A DNA stretch of 36,302 bases from Parvularia atlantis (lineage: Eukaryota > Opisthokonta > Rotosphaerida), in the NCBI GenBank assembly GCA_943704415.1, contig CALSCO010000161.1, forward strand, positions 1-36,302, in the 5' to 3' direction. The notes beneath the pieces were generated by a model that was not told the origin of the DNA, made no database searches, and saw only the letters and a program-made list of their open reading frames with translations. The position numbers and the translations under genes are program-made. Shown here piece by piece: positions 21,347-31,628 of this stretch. The first letter of the stretch is position 1, and every line of letters starts with the position of its first letter.

Positions 21347-22562
21347 TCACTCGTCACTGCCGCGCGCCGACCGCTCCTGCTTATCGGCGGCCGCGGTCTT
21401 GCTCGACGACAGCTGGTGCGCCGCACCGTAGCCGATCGCGCCGCCGACGACGACCGAGCCCAGCAGCGCCGCGCCCTGCGCGCCTGGGTCGTTGCGCGGT
21501 CAGCGTGCACGTCAAGCGGGGGAGAGAGGGCGCGCCGCACCCGCGACCATGCCCAGCGGCCCGCCCAGCAGCCCGCCGACGACGGCACCGATGATGGGCA
21601 CGGCGGCCATCTGCAACTTGGCGGCCTGGCGTCGTGCGATCAGCGCGCGCCACTGACGACACACACGATGCACCGTGCTCAGCTCCTTGACGGCGCCGCG
21701 CACGCTCTCGCGCGTCTGCTGGATGTTGCCCTCGATGTGGTCCACGGCCGGTGCCTGCTCCGCGATCACCCGGTTGAGGTCCTCAAACGTCTGCGCGAGC
21801 TGCTCGAGCTCGTGCTCGAGGTGGAGCAGGTCGGCCGGGTGCTCGCTGCCCAGCGTCGGCAGCGGCTGCAGCAGCAGCTGCTGCGTCTGGCGCTGCGACG
21901 TGCGCGGCGCCGCGTCCGGCTCGAGCGCGTCCAGCTCGAAGCCGAGCAGCCGCTGGTCCTGCAGCCGCTCGATCGCCGCGACGCTGCCGCGGAAGCGCGC
22001 CGTCGTCTCGTGCACGTCCTTGAGCAGCTTCTTGAGCCGGATGCGGTTGACCGGCAGGTTCTGCACCTCGGGGAAGTCCTTTGCGCCACCCCCGTCCGCC
22101 GTCAGCAGCCGCCGCCGCCGCCGCGGGGGGGAGGGGCGCCGCGCACCAGCCGGAACTGCTTCAGCTGCTCGAGCCGGTCGCGCAGCACGAGGTGCAGCGC
22201 CTCGGCCCGCTGCGCCATGCCCTCGACGCGCTGCAGCGTCACGCCGGGCTCGGCCATCTGACGCGCGCCCGTGACGCGCGTGAAACGCTGACCACGGGGC
22301 TGCGGGGGCCCGCGCCTGCCGCATCGGGCAAGGCGCACGCGCCACGCACCGCGTGCTCGATGTGGCTCACGGCCATCGTCAGCCGGTGCAGCTCCCCACC
22401 CATGTTGTCCATCAGCACGCGCAGCCGCTCCTGCCCGACCGCGTACGCCGCGTCGCCCGCGCGGTCGGCGGGGCCCGCGGTCGGCGACGGCGCGCGCGGG
22501 CTGCTGCTGCTGCTGCTGCTGCCGTCATCCGAGTCGAGGCGCACGTCGGCATCGAACGACAT
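21347..22562 (-). CDS. Syntaxin-17-like Qa-SNARE
   Basis: Five exons, 330 residues, phases consistent. The SNARE motif lies at about 200-257 ([34 protein letters not shown]) with Gln at the central layer. The C-terminus is a glycine-zipper hairpin ([20 protein letters not shown], then [16 protein letters not shown]), the tandem-TM arrangement known from syntaxin-17, followed by a basic/acidic tail. Known role of STX17: autophagosome-lysosome fusion and ER/mitochondria contact functions. Here a Ser-rich, disordered N-terminus of about 60 residues ([20 protein letters not shown]) precedes the helical region; human STX17 lacks it. An internal ATG at 22257 could give a shorter form. Convergent with TBP. 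Confidence 0.88.
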
Positions 22563-22641
22563 CGTCACGTGCGCGCCGTCTCTCTCTCTCACGTCTCTGT
22601 CTTCTGTACACCGAGAGTGAGGGGGAGGGGGGGCGCACGCG

Positions 22642-25600
22642 TCAGTCACGCCGCGGCACCGCCGTCGTGTTGGCGGAGAAGCAGCAGCTGCGGACAGTGC
22701 GAAGCGAGATCAGTGACGGAAATGTCAACACGTAGCGTGACGCGCGTCACCTCGCCTCGTGCGCGGCCGACCGCAGCTCGTGGCGCACGTAGCGCTGCAG
22801 CCGCACGGCCCGGTCGAGCATCATCGCGGCCTCGTTGTACGCCTGCTCGACGCTGCGCTGCCCTGTGAGCGCGCCGATCTTTACGTGCGCGCAGAACGCA
22901 CTCGCCCGTCTCGAGCAGCCGCGCGACCGCGCCGTACTCGCTGATCAGCTGCTGTACGTCGCGCCCGAGCTTGCTGTGCGTCTCGCTCACGAGGTTGCTG
23001 CGCACAAGAGCGATCAGCACGGCGCGCAGCGAGCGGGCGGCACACACAGCACAAAGGTGTTGGGCGCGAAGTCGCCTGGCGCGACCTTGGCCAGCGACGC
23101 GCGAAACAGCGGCGACAGGTCCGAGAAGCCGTGCGTCTGCGCACGCACAGGGTTAACAAATGCGACGCACACCGTACGCAACGACGCACGCGGCGGAAGA
23201 CTGAGAGCCGGCCGCGCATAAACTCGATCGCGCCGCGCACGCCGTGCAGCCGCGAGAGCACCGCGTTGCGGCGGCCAAGGCGCGCCCAGTACGGCAGCAG
23301 CAGCGTGCGCGCAGGCAGATCTGCGCGCCCGAGCACCTGCGACCACAGGCCGAACGGATGGTAGCTGCGCTCATTGTGTGCTGTCAGCGAGTGCGCACAG
23401 CCGCGCTTGGGTGCGCACCCGAGGGCCCACGTGAGGTCGACCTCGGGCGCGGCGTGCACGTCGTCGAGGCGCGTGAGCGGCGACACGACGCCCGCGACCG
23501 CGCTCAGCAGGCCCGCGGCAACGGCGCGGTCGAGCGAGGCGTGCGTATCAAGCAGCAGCGGCGCGGCGGCCCCATCGAGGCCGAACGCCGTCCGCGCGCG
23601 CTTGCCCGCGCCGCCCTGCACGGCGACGACGAGGTCGTCCACGGCGGCGTAGTCGCTGTGCGTGTCGACGAGCAGGCCGTCGTGCGGCTCGAGCAGCGAG
23701 AGGACGAAGACGGGCACGATGCGCACGGTCTGCGGCGCCGTCAGCCGCACGCGCTACGTAGATCGAACCAATACGACGCACGCGCGACGCCGACTTGTCG
23801 CTGAGCGCCTCCAGCCGGCGCATCGTGCTGACGAGCCGGGTGAGGTCGTCGTCCTGCTCGTCGTCCTGCCGCAGCTCGTGCTCAGCAGGCGCAAAGGGAG
23901 AGTGCGGCACGGGCGCACCGTGAACGACAGGTCGGGCAGCGTCGGCAGGGCGGCTTCGGCAAACGCACCCGGCACAAGCGAGGCAATGAGCGCGTCGCTG
24001 ATGCCACTCACGTGCCGCGCAAACGCCTGCGAGTTGAGCGACTGCACCACGTACGTCTCGTTGCTGCGACACGCATCAGGCCAGCGCCAGACGCACAACG
24101 AGCTATGCGCACCCGCGCTGCATCGCGACCGACTCGAGTGACTTTTGCAGCGCCGTGGCCAGCTGCGGGTGGTCATGCAGGAAGTGCACGCCTGGCAGTG
24201 CATGCGCGTGAGCAGGATGGGGCGGCATCAGGCACGCGCCCGTCGCGCACCATACACAAAGTCGATCTTGTGCACCGACGGGACCATGCGCCGCATGTAG
24301 CGCTCAATCACGTCTGTGTTCAAAGACGCCACCAACTCTGCCGCGTTCCGCAGTGAGCATAACGGGCAGCGACGCAGCCGGCCCGCGCACGGTCGGGCGG
24401 CGGCGACGGGTCGAGCGGGTTGAACAGGTCGTGGTTGCGCAGGACGACCACCGGCACAACGATGCGCGCCGAGTGCACCTGTGGTACGAAGCGCAGGTTA
24501 GGCAGGAAGATCTGCGCGGCCGCACGCGTCAGCAGTCTCGCATGCACGAAGAGCGGGACGCGCGCACCTGCTGGATGGCCGACTGCACGGCGACGGCGAG
24601 GTCGACCGCAAACAGCGCCTTGAGCGCCGCGTCCTGCGAGAACGCGCCCAGCGAGCCCTCGAGCGGCGCCGTCTCCCACATGAACCTGCCAGTGGTGGCC
24701 CCCTTGCTGTCAGCCATCGCGACGGGGGATGCGGCTGACGCGCACCGCGCGAGATTGGGCGTCCGGTCGCCGCCAAAGACGCCCACTGCGCGCCCCGGCT
24801 CAGTCGCGCGCAACATGCGTGGCGCGCACGCACCGACGGGCAGGGTGTCCGTCGGCGCAGCGACACGTGTGATTGGCGCGGCAATCGCGTTGACGTCAAC
24901 CACGACGCAGCCTTCGGGCCCGACAAACGCGGAGCTGCCGGGCACGAGCGGGTCTGGCGCAATACGGTGAGCGACAGCGCAGCGGCGTGCATTACGAGCA
25001 GCGGCACCGAACGTGTAGCTGTACGGCGTGTAGCGCACGCCCTCGAGCACCTGGCGCACGGTCGCGTGCTGCGGCAGGAGCGAGGCCGGCCGCCCCTCGA
25101 GCACGGCGCCGTTGAGGTTGAGCACAAACACGACAAACTCGTTCTGCGCACGTGCACGTCAGCCGAGCGTGCAGTGCACGCACAGGGCCGCGTTGCGCAC
25201 CACAAGCCCGTGCGAGCCCTCGGCGTCCGCGCCGCCGATCATCGTGCGTGCCGTCTCCGGCCGCGCGATCGACTGCGGCACGAGCCATCAGGCCCACCGA
25301 CGATGAGCGCGCACGTGCGCACCGCCAGCAGCTCGCCGTAGAACGGCGCGATCTTGTCGACGACGTACACAGTCTCGCCCTGCGCGGTCGCCTGTCGCGC
25401 GGCATCGGTCAAGATCGACCAGCAGCCGTGTCTGGGCGCGCACCGCGGCGGCCTGGCGCATCGTTTCGTGCAGCGCGGGCGTGTACACGCTCTGGCGCAG
25501 GTGCAGCACCTCGTAGTTGAGCACGAAGCGCACGCCGAGGGGCTCGTTGCCGTCGTCGCCGTCACCGCTCATCAGCGGCTCGCGGTACGTGAGCGACTGC

Positions 25601-25926
25601 GACAGCTGCGGACGTGTGCATCCGACGTGAGCCGCGTCAACCGTGCAACGATGCAGCCGTCCGGTGCGCACGAGATCGTGCAGCCGCGCCTCGTCCAGCG
25701 TGAAGCCGTACGCGCCGTCGCCGCTCTCGAACCCGATCAGCACGACCTTGACGCTGACGGGGACGCGGTCGACCTTTCGCGCCGCCGTCTCAGCGGCACA
25801 TCAACCGATCGTGCGACGGCGGACGGCGCACGCCACCGGCAGATGCTCCAGGGCCGCGGCGGGCGCGACGACGGCCGCGACGAGCGCCGCAACGAGCGCG
25901 ATCAGCGCGCGCCGCCTCGCGGGCAT
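22642..25926 (-). CDS. DUF7906-like secretory-pathway protein
   Basis: About 20 exons, 747 residues. A signal peptide (RRRALIALVAALVAAVVAP) leads into VSVKVVLIGFESGDGAYGF. Later blocks resemble the large plant transmembrane protein family DUF7906 in order: NEFVVFVLNLNGAVLEG, YTPYSYTF, ARIVVPVVVLRNHDLFN, HDHPQLATALQKSLESV, TVRIVPVFVLSLLEPHDGLL, YHPFGLWSQ. Function is unknown; plant members have a lumenal body and one C-terminal membrane span. I find no such span here. The last exon (SCCFSANTTAVPRRD) depends on a GTGACG-starting intron (22750-22688); without that splice the stop is at 22747. Family recognition is from memory of plant sequences and should be tested by profile search. Confidence 0.75.
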
Positions 25927-26067
25927 CTTGGGTCTCGCTGATGGCGCGATCGTCGCAAAGCAGGACTGTCATGCTTCGCGGGCACGCTGGGTGTTGCTGC
26001 TGACGAAATGGGCGCAAAGTCGTTGCACAAAGCGTGGGACATGCGCGGGGTGTGTGCACGCGAGGGC

Positions 26068-26879
26068 TCACGCCAGCAGCGTCAGCGAGAGCATCGCGAC
26101 GATGGCGGCCGCGAGCGTGAGCAGCAGCGACGTGACGGGCGCGGCCGCGGCCGAGACGGTGAGGCACGAGTACTGCGTGCCGCTGGCGCAGTTGCTGTTG
26201 AGCGTGGTCGTGTTGCAGTTCGTCATGCACTGGTCGTCGCTGCAGAGCGAGCGCTGCGACATGCCCGTGTCGCACGAGTACTGCGAGCGAGCCGCGACGT
26301 GAGCGCGACGTGAGCGCGACGTCGATGCGGCACAAAGACGTGAGCGACGCGCGCGCGAAACACGCGTGAGACGCAGATGAGGCAAGACGACGACGCACCT
26401 TGACGAACAACGTCGCGCCGCCGCCCGCGCCCGTGTAGCGGCCGCAGTTGCCCGTGTAGAAGAAGAAGGCCGAGCGGAAGTCGCCGGAGCAGTCGGTCAC
26501 GCCCGAGGGGAAGATCTTGTTGGTCACATATGTGCCGCTGGCGAGGCTGTACGCGTCGGTGAAGCCACCGGGGCCGGTCGTGACACACTCCACGGTGCCC
26601 GTGACGGTCACGCTGCCGCCGCCGACAGTGATCCGCTTGCACGTCGCGTCGGCCTGGCCTGCCGCAGTGCGCGCGCGCTGCCGTCAGCCAAGTTGCGAAC
26701 AACAACAACAACAACGCACAGCCGCCGGGGACGTCCGAGTTGCTGTAGGCCTGGTAGTTGCGGCCGGCGTCGCTGCACGTCTCGCTCTGGTACGAGCGGA
26801 TGACGAGGTACTCGGCGGCGCGCGCCGTGGCGGCGAGGGCGGCGAGGGCGGCGAGGACGACGACGGCGTTGGGGCGCAT
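26068..26879 (-). CDS. Cys-rich GPI-anchored-type surface protein, paralogue A
   Basis: Three exons (introns 26719-26659, 26398-26281), 210 residues. Signal peptide MRPNAVVVLAALAALAATAR, then EYLVIRSYQSETC, about 14 Cys spread over an N-glycosylation-compatible ectodomain (DATCKRITVGG, VECVTTGPGG, NCGRYTGAGG, CSDDQCMTNCNTTTLNSNC). It ends in a hydrophobic stretch (TSLLLTLAAAIVAMLSLTLL), as in GPI-attachment signals. No enzyme motif is seen. It shares layout, intron positions and motifs with the divergent gene at 27121. The second intron (118 nt) holds three GCGACGTGA-type repeats. Function unknown. Confidence 0.8.
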
Positions 26880-27120
26880 GGCGACGGAGGGAACGCTTCC
26901 CGTTGGCCGCGCGATCGGGCCTATCGGCGGCGGGCGCGCGTGTGTCGCTAAGGGGGCGAGGGAGGATGTGCGCAGGCCCGGCGGCACTCCGCAGTGCCGG
27001 CTGCCTGCGCGCGCTCAGATCCGCGAGCACAAGCACGATGCACCGCGGCCGCATAAAGGCGTGGCGCGGCGCGGCCCGGCAGCAGCACCCGCTCGCAGCA
27101 CCCCGCACCACATCGCAGAG
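26880..27120. promoter_or_regulatory. Shared promoter of the paralogous surface-protein pair
   Basis: 241 bases between divergent ATGs. A TATA-like CATAAAG lies about 70 bases before the plus-strand start (about 27050-27056). The head-to-head arrangement of paralogues suggests an inverted duplication and possible co-expression. Confidence 0.45.
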
Positions 27121-27612
27121 ATGGCCCGCGCCCACGCCCTCGCCCTCGCCCTCGCCCTCGTCGCCATCGCCGCGCTCGTAGCGCCCGGCGCGCTCGCCCA
27201 GACGGCCAAGTACCAGGTCTACTCGCGCTTCTACTCCAACAACACGTGCGGCGGCCGCGCCGACTTCTACAACCTGCTGCTCGCGCCGCGTGCGTCTCGC
27301 CGCCTCGCCTTGCCGCTCCCCTTACGCAGCCGCGCTCACGCCCCGGTGCGCGCAGCGACGTGCAACAACGTGACCTGCCGCGCCATCAGCACCTACTTCG
27401 GCTTCATCGAGTGCGTCAACCAGCCCACGCAGACCATCCTCCCGGACACGTACGTGGGCAACTTCCTCTACAACGGCTCGACGTGCACCACGAGCCTGTT
27501 CAACTCGGCCCAGATCTACCGCGTGGGGGCGTGCATCCAGGACGACTTTGGCCCGGACATGGCCAAGTTTGTGACGGTGCGTGCGCGTCCTGCAGGCGGC
27601 GGACGTGCTCGG

Positions 27613-27667
<55 letters not shown>

Positions 27668-28014
27668 CGCAGTTCTCGTGCGCCGGCGGCACGCCCATGC
27701 GCCGCACGTGCGACGACAACATGTGCTCGACCAACTGCGTGACTACGACGCTCACCAACTCGTGCAACACGACCGCCAGCGGCGCGGCCTCGACCGCCTA
27801 CGTCTGCTACAGCGGCACGAACGACCTGAGCGCGCAGCAGAACGATCTGCCGACGGGCACGCCGACGCCGACGCCGACCACGACGGGGCCCACGCCGACG
27901 CGTCCGACCGGCACGGTCCCGGTCGTCCCGACGGGCGGCGCGGCGGGCGGCGCGGCCCCGGCGTCGATCGCGGCGCTCGTCTTTGCGGCGCTCGTGCTCG
28001 CCGTCTGGCAGTGA
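27121..28014 (+). CDS. Cys-rich GPI-anchored-type surface protein, paralogue B
   Basis: Three exons (introns 27290-27355, 27577-27672), 243 residues. Signal peptide HALALALALVAIAALVAPGA, then KYQVYSRFYSNNTCGG. The ectodomain includes FIECVNQPTQTILPDTYVGN, SCAGGTPMRRTCDDNMCSTN and AYVCYSGTNDLS. A Thr/Pro stalk (PTGTPTPTPTTTGPTPT) follows, with a hydrophobic C-terminal end (IAALVFAALVLAVWQ) typical of GPI signals. It shares the YxV start, DxMCxxNC motif and intron placement with paralogue A. The stalk would hold the Cys-rich head away from the membrane. Ligand and function are unknown. Confidence 0.82.
27615..27668. repeat. CT/CA microsatellite in an intron
   Basis: A (CT)n run followed by a (CA)n run fills most of intron 2 of paralogue B, immediately before the acceptor CCGCAG. 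It replaces the normal branch/polypyrimidine region. Confidence 0.95.
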
Positions 28015-28110
28015 GTGCACCCACGTACGCGTCCCCCCCCTCTCTGTGTTCACCCTGTGGTCGTTCGAGTCAGGTATAGCGTACCGGCCACCGCTGGCCA
28101 TGCGCTCTGC

Positions 28111-28112
28111 GA

Positions 28113-28145
<33 letters not shown>

Positions 28146-28146
28146 G
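28111..28146. repeat. TCG/CGT triplet tract
   Basis: About twelve tandem triplets in the 3' flank of paralogue B. Confidence 0.9.
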
Positions 28147-28164
28147 AGCACAAGGTGACCCTCA

Positions 28165-28420
28165 GCCGACACAGCGTGCGCGGGCCTGCCGTGCGTGGAC
28201 GTCGCGCCGCTCGTCCGCGACACGAGCGACTGCTTTGGCGCGTGCTCGCCCGACGACGACGATCGGGCAGCGCCGGCGGCTCGCGCGAGTCGGACGTGTG
28301 CCACCAGGGCGGCAACGACTCGGACGTGCCGCCGACGCCGACGCCCTACGCGGCCGCGCGCACGTCGATCGCGGTCGACACGGCGCTGCTGGCCCCTCGT
28401 CGTGCTCGTCTGAGTGCGCG
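28165..28420 (+). pseudogene. Decayed last-exon fragment of the Cys-rich surface family
   Basis: Two overlapping frames together resemble the C-terminal exon of paralogue B: a Cys-rich piece, then VCHQGGNDSDV, then a PTPTP stalk start, then a short hydrophobic end. No single frame is open with signal peptide and anchor, and no intron restores it. Interpreted as a remnant of a tandem copy; the similarity is short. Confidence 0.4.
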
Positions 28421-28451
28421 GTCGTTGCTTTCTTTGTGCTGCTGATCGTTC

Positions 28452-29497
28452 ATGAACGAAGACGACGAGGTCGATGCCGCGCCGCGTCGCGACGACCGTG
28501 ACGAGGTGCCGCGCTGCCCGGCCGCCTCCATCGCGCCGCTGATCGCCGCGGGCCACTGCAGCTGCTGCGCCAGGCGCTGCCCGTCGCACGTCGCCCGCTC
28601 GGCTCGGTGCACGACCCGCCGGCGACGGGCGCCGAGTACCTCCGCCGCGTCCGGTGCGGCCCGGCCCATCTGCGGCGCGTGCCGGACGGCGTTGCTGACG
28701 GCGCGGCCCGCAGCGTCGAGGCGTCGCGCATCGCGCCCGTCCTCGTCGCCAAGACGCCGGCAGCCGCGCCCGGGACGCCGACGGCCGTCGCGCCCGCGAT
28801 CGCCGCGCTGCTGAGGCCCGTCGCGACGCCGGCGGCGCCCGCGGGCCTCGCGCCGGCGGCCGAGTGGGAGGCGCTCTTTGTGGCGCAGTTCTCGCAGCTG
28901 CGTCTCGTGCGCCGTTCCATGCGCTGCGCTTTCGGCAAGCGGCTGATCAGAGGCGCGCAGACGTACGAGGCCGTGCGCAGGACGCGCAAGCGCGAGCGTG
29001 GCGTGAGCGGGACGGGCACGGGGCTGCCGGCGCTGCGTGACGACCGCGCGTGGCGCACACTGATCGCCAGCCAGCCGCCGACGACCGCGACGCTCGCGCG
29101 CATCGGGCCCGGCGCGACGGCGCGGCTGCTCGAGGGCCTCGCGACGTGGCTGGACGTGCGGCTGCCGAGCGAGCTCGAGGCGCAGTGGTGCTTCGCACTG
29201 GTGCGGCGCCGTCTGCTGCTGCTGTTGCTGCTGATCGCAGACGGCACGCGCGCAGCTCGCGCACGTCGAGAAGCCCGTGACGGCCGAGGCCGCAGTGGCG
29301 ATGCGCGCGCTGTGCCGCACGTGTGCCGCGATCCGCGCGGGCCTGGTGCGCCGCGCCCGCCTTGCTGCCGTGCACGCGCCCGTCTCACGCACAGGCCGCA
29401 GACGAGCGAGACCGACGTCGACTCGCCCGCGCTAGCCACACTCAACATGGTCATCGCCATCGTCACGCTCTACTACGAGCAGCGTGATCTGCGTTGA
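28452..29497 (+). CDS. GEMIN2: Gemin2 (SMN complex)
   Basis: Six exons (introns 28506-28561, 28654-28713, 28907-28960, 29201-29255, 29346-29401), 254 residues. Gemin2/SIP1 features: DPPATGAEYLRRVRVEASRI near the N-terminus (human PPRTPQEYLRRVQIEA), WEALFVAQFSQLR, LARIGPGATARLLEGLATWL, LAHVEKPVTAEAAVAMRALC, and the end LNMVIAIVTLYYEQRDLR. Gemin2 binds SMN and grips five Sm proteins before they are loaded on spliceosomal snRNAs in the cytoplasm. Its presence fits the very intron-rich genome. The start MNEDDEVDAAPRR is acidic, as in homologues. The linker (about 60-85) is unusually Ala/Pro-rich. Confidence 0.93.
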
Positions 29498-29813
29498 GAC
29501 GCACGTGTCGCGAACTGAAAACGCACATGAGACGGACTTGAGCCGATCTGGAGGCGCGCTCCATCAGAGACTTGTTTTTTCGCTTCAAATCGCGATGCGC
29601 GCACGAGCCTGTACCAGGTGTTCCTGTACTACCCGGAGAGCGACGTGGAGTGCATCACGCGCAACGCCGACCCGGATGGTGCTGCCGCCGCAATCGGGGC
29701 CGCGTCGTCGGGCACTGACGGCCGCTCGACTGCACCGTCAACACGCCACGGATGGAGGTCAAGTGCGCCAACTCCCTCGCGACGGTCGTGCCGGCGGGGG
29801 TATACAAACGCGG
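29498..29813. other. Convergent 3' region containing a gene fragment
   Basis: 316 bases between the Gemin2 stop and the SEC14L stop on the other strand. Beyond short 3' flanks it is mostly occupied by a remnant exon pair of the Cys-rich surface family (29603-29812). Confidence 0.6.
29603..29812 (+). pseudogene. Fragment of the Cys-rich surface-protein family
   Basis: Reads TSLYQVFLYYPESDVECI up to a GT at about 29679, then, after an intron-sized gap, DCTVNTPRMEVKCANS and LATVVPAGVYKRG. Paralogue B has KYQVYSRFYSNNTC and FIECVNQPTQTILPDTYVGN in the same order and spacing. No signal peptide, no proper CAG acceptor and no C-terminal exon are present. The 3' end runs antisense into the last SEC14L exon. 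Interpreted as a decayed partial copy. Confidence 0.6.
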
Positions 29814-31513
29814 TCATTCCCTGGTCTCGGGCAGCGGCGGGGCCTGTGTGCGCGCGCACGGTCAGCGAGAGGGAGGTGCGCACGCACGGTGCGGCAGCAC
29901 GCACCGGCTCGCTCTCGAACGTGTCGACCTTGTATTTGAGCACCTTGCCCTTGAGCCACGAGTACGAGTTGTCCCAGACGAGCACGTACACGCCCGGCCG
30001 CGTGCACTCGAGCGCGCCCGTGATGCTGCGCACACATGCTGCTCAGCTGATCGCAGGCACACGCGCAGGCTCTCACGCACGAGTCCTCGTGCGACGAGTG
30101 CCGCTTGCTCTCTACGGCGGTCTCGGGCCGCGCGCCCTCGTCCGCAAGGTAGTCGACCTGGGGAGGCGCAGCACGAGTGAGCGCAGCAGTGCGGAGCGGG
30201 CCCGCACGCACGCGGAAGCCGATGTCGTGCTCCTCGGTGCAAAAGTCCCACGTGAGCTCCGTGCCAGCGCGCTCAATTGTCACGCACTCGCTCAACGTCT
30301 TGCCCGCGCCGACGGTCACGCGCTTGTAGCTCTACGGGCGTGCACGCGCGTCAGTGCGGACATCGTGGACGGCATGCGGGCGCGCACCTCGTCGTTGCCG
30401 CGGTACAACGCCTCAGGCACCATCCCGCCCGGCAGCAGGTGGTGCTCGCGGCAGTACGCGTCGCTCAGCGTCCCGCCGAAGCGCACCGGCAGCGACTCTG
30501 CCGCCTGCCGTCAGCACGGGCAGCGCGGGCGGGGCGCACGCACCGGGCGGGATCGCCTCGAGCAGCGTCTTCTGGTAGTCGGAGCCGAGCATGCAAAACT
30601 TGGAGCGCGTGTGCGCGTCGATGGCTGTGCCGGCGACACTGAAGATGAGCGAGAAGATCTTGGGCGTGTTTATGAAGTAGGCCGTCTTGAGGATCTCGGG
30701 GAACATGTCCATCTCGAACTGCGACTCCTGCGCGCGCCGCAATCGTTGAGCGGGTGTGCTCATGAAGTGGCGTGTCGCGCACACCTGCATGAACCAGTTG
30801 AGGCCCGGGCGGTACAGATGCCGCGTGCCGACGCCGTCTAGATCGTTGACCGTGATGAAGATGCCGTCGCGCGAGTCCTTGAGCGCGCGTTCAAAGCTCT
30901 CCATCTGCCACAGCTGCGGCCGCGCCCCGTCGGCGCGCGTCCGCACGTGAACAGAGCAGGCAGCGCACGCGGAAGCGCAGCATCTCGTCGCCGCTCGTCG
31001 CGCGCATGAGTCCGCGCAGGTCGAGCGCGCCTGCCGTGCATGATGAGCCGAAGCGATCACGAGCGGAGCGCAAAGAGGGGCGCACCGGGTCGGATCATGA
31101 TGATGCGGTAGCCCTCGCGCGACTTGCCCGGCAGCAGTGCCCACGGCATGTAGTCGAGCAGCACCTGCGACGCGCACAAAACACACGTCAGACGCCTCTC
31201 AGCGGCGACGTCCGGCGTCGGCGGCACCTGCGGCGGTGTGTACGTCTCGACGATCGTGTCGACGCCGTACTTGCGCCGGTTGTCGAGCGCGCTGCGCAGC
31301 ATGCGCTCGGCCTTGGCCAGGTCGAAGCGCCGCGCGCGCAGGAAGCGCAGTAGGTACGCGTCGTCGTGGCGCCCCGGCTGCAGCACGTCCGCGAGCCGCC
31401 CGCGGAACTGGGCAGCGCTGTCACTGAACTGCGCGGATTCGGCGCTGCGCGCGACGCACTGCGGCCAGCGCCTCCTCCTGCGCGAGCGAGAGGCCGCCCG
31501 GGAAGCCGCTCAT
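29814..31513 (-). CDS. SEC14-like protein with GOLD domain
   Basis: Eleven exons, about 381 residues. The N-terminal CRAL-TRIO-N segment reads MSGFPGGLSLAQEEALAA, then FRGRLADVLQPG and AYLLRFLRARRFDLAKAERM. The lipid-binding CRAL-TRIO domain includes IFITVNDLDGVGTRHLYRPG, FPEILKTAYFINTPKIFS and SLPVRFGGTLSD. A C-terminal GOLD domain follows (SYKRVTVGAGKTLSECV, ELTWDFCTEEHDIGF, PGVYVLVWDNSYSWLKGK). This is the SEC14L2/patellin-type arrangement: cytosolic carrier of a hydrophobic ligand (phosphoinositide, tocopherol or squalene in relatives) acting at Golgi or endosome membranes. The ligand here is unknown. The last exon is short (APPLPETRE). It shares a 115-base promoter with the hydrolase gene. 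Confidence 0.94.
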
Positions 31514-31628
31514 CGAGACGCGGCGCGCAGCGGGCGAGCGAGGGGCGACGGCCCGCGGCGCGCGCGCGGCAGGTGGCGTGACAGTCCGCCACTTCTCCCG
31601 CCGCACTCGGCATCAGCGCGCGCAAGCC

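Larger units (their letters stand above)
28015..28451. other. Intergenic region with surface-protein remnant
   Basis: 437 bases between paralogue B and Gemin2. It contains a TCG triplet tract (28111-28146) and a stretch (about 28165-28420) with peptide pieces CAGLPCVDVAPLVRDTSDC and, in another frame, SDVCHQGGNDSDVPPTPTPY. These resemble the last exon of the neighbouring surface-protein family (AYVCYSGTNDLS, then PTPTP). Confidence 0.55.

Noticed and set aside
28050-28589. Thr-rich minus-strand protein
   Set aside because: The Thr run is the antisense of the TCG triplet tract and the frame overlaps Gemin2 exons antisense; no signal of coding.
29618-30841. 407-residue plus-strand frame
   Set aside because: Only its first part (surface-family fragment) has similarity; the rest is antisense to SEC14L exons.
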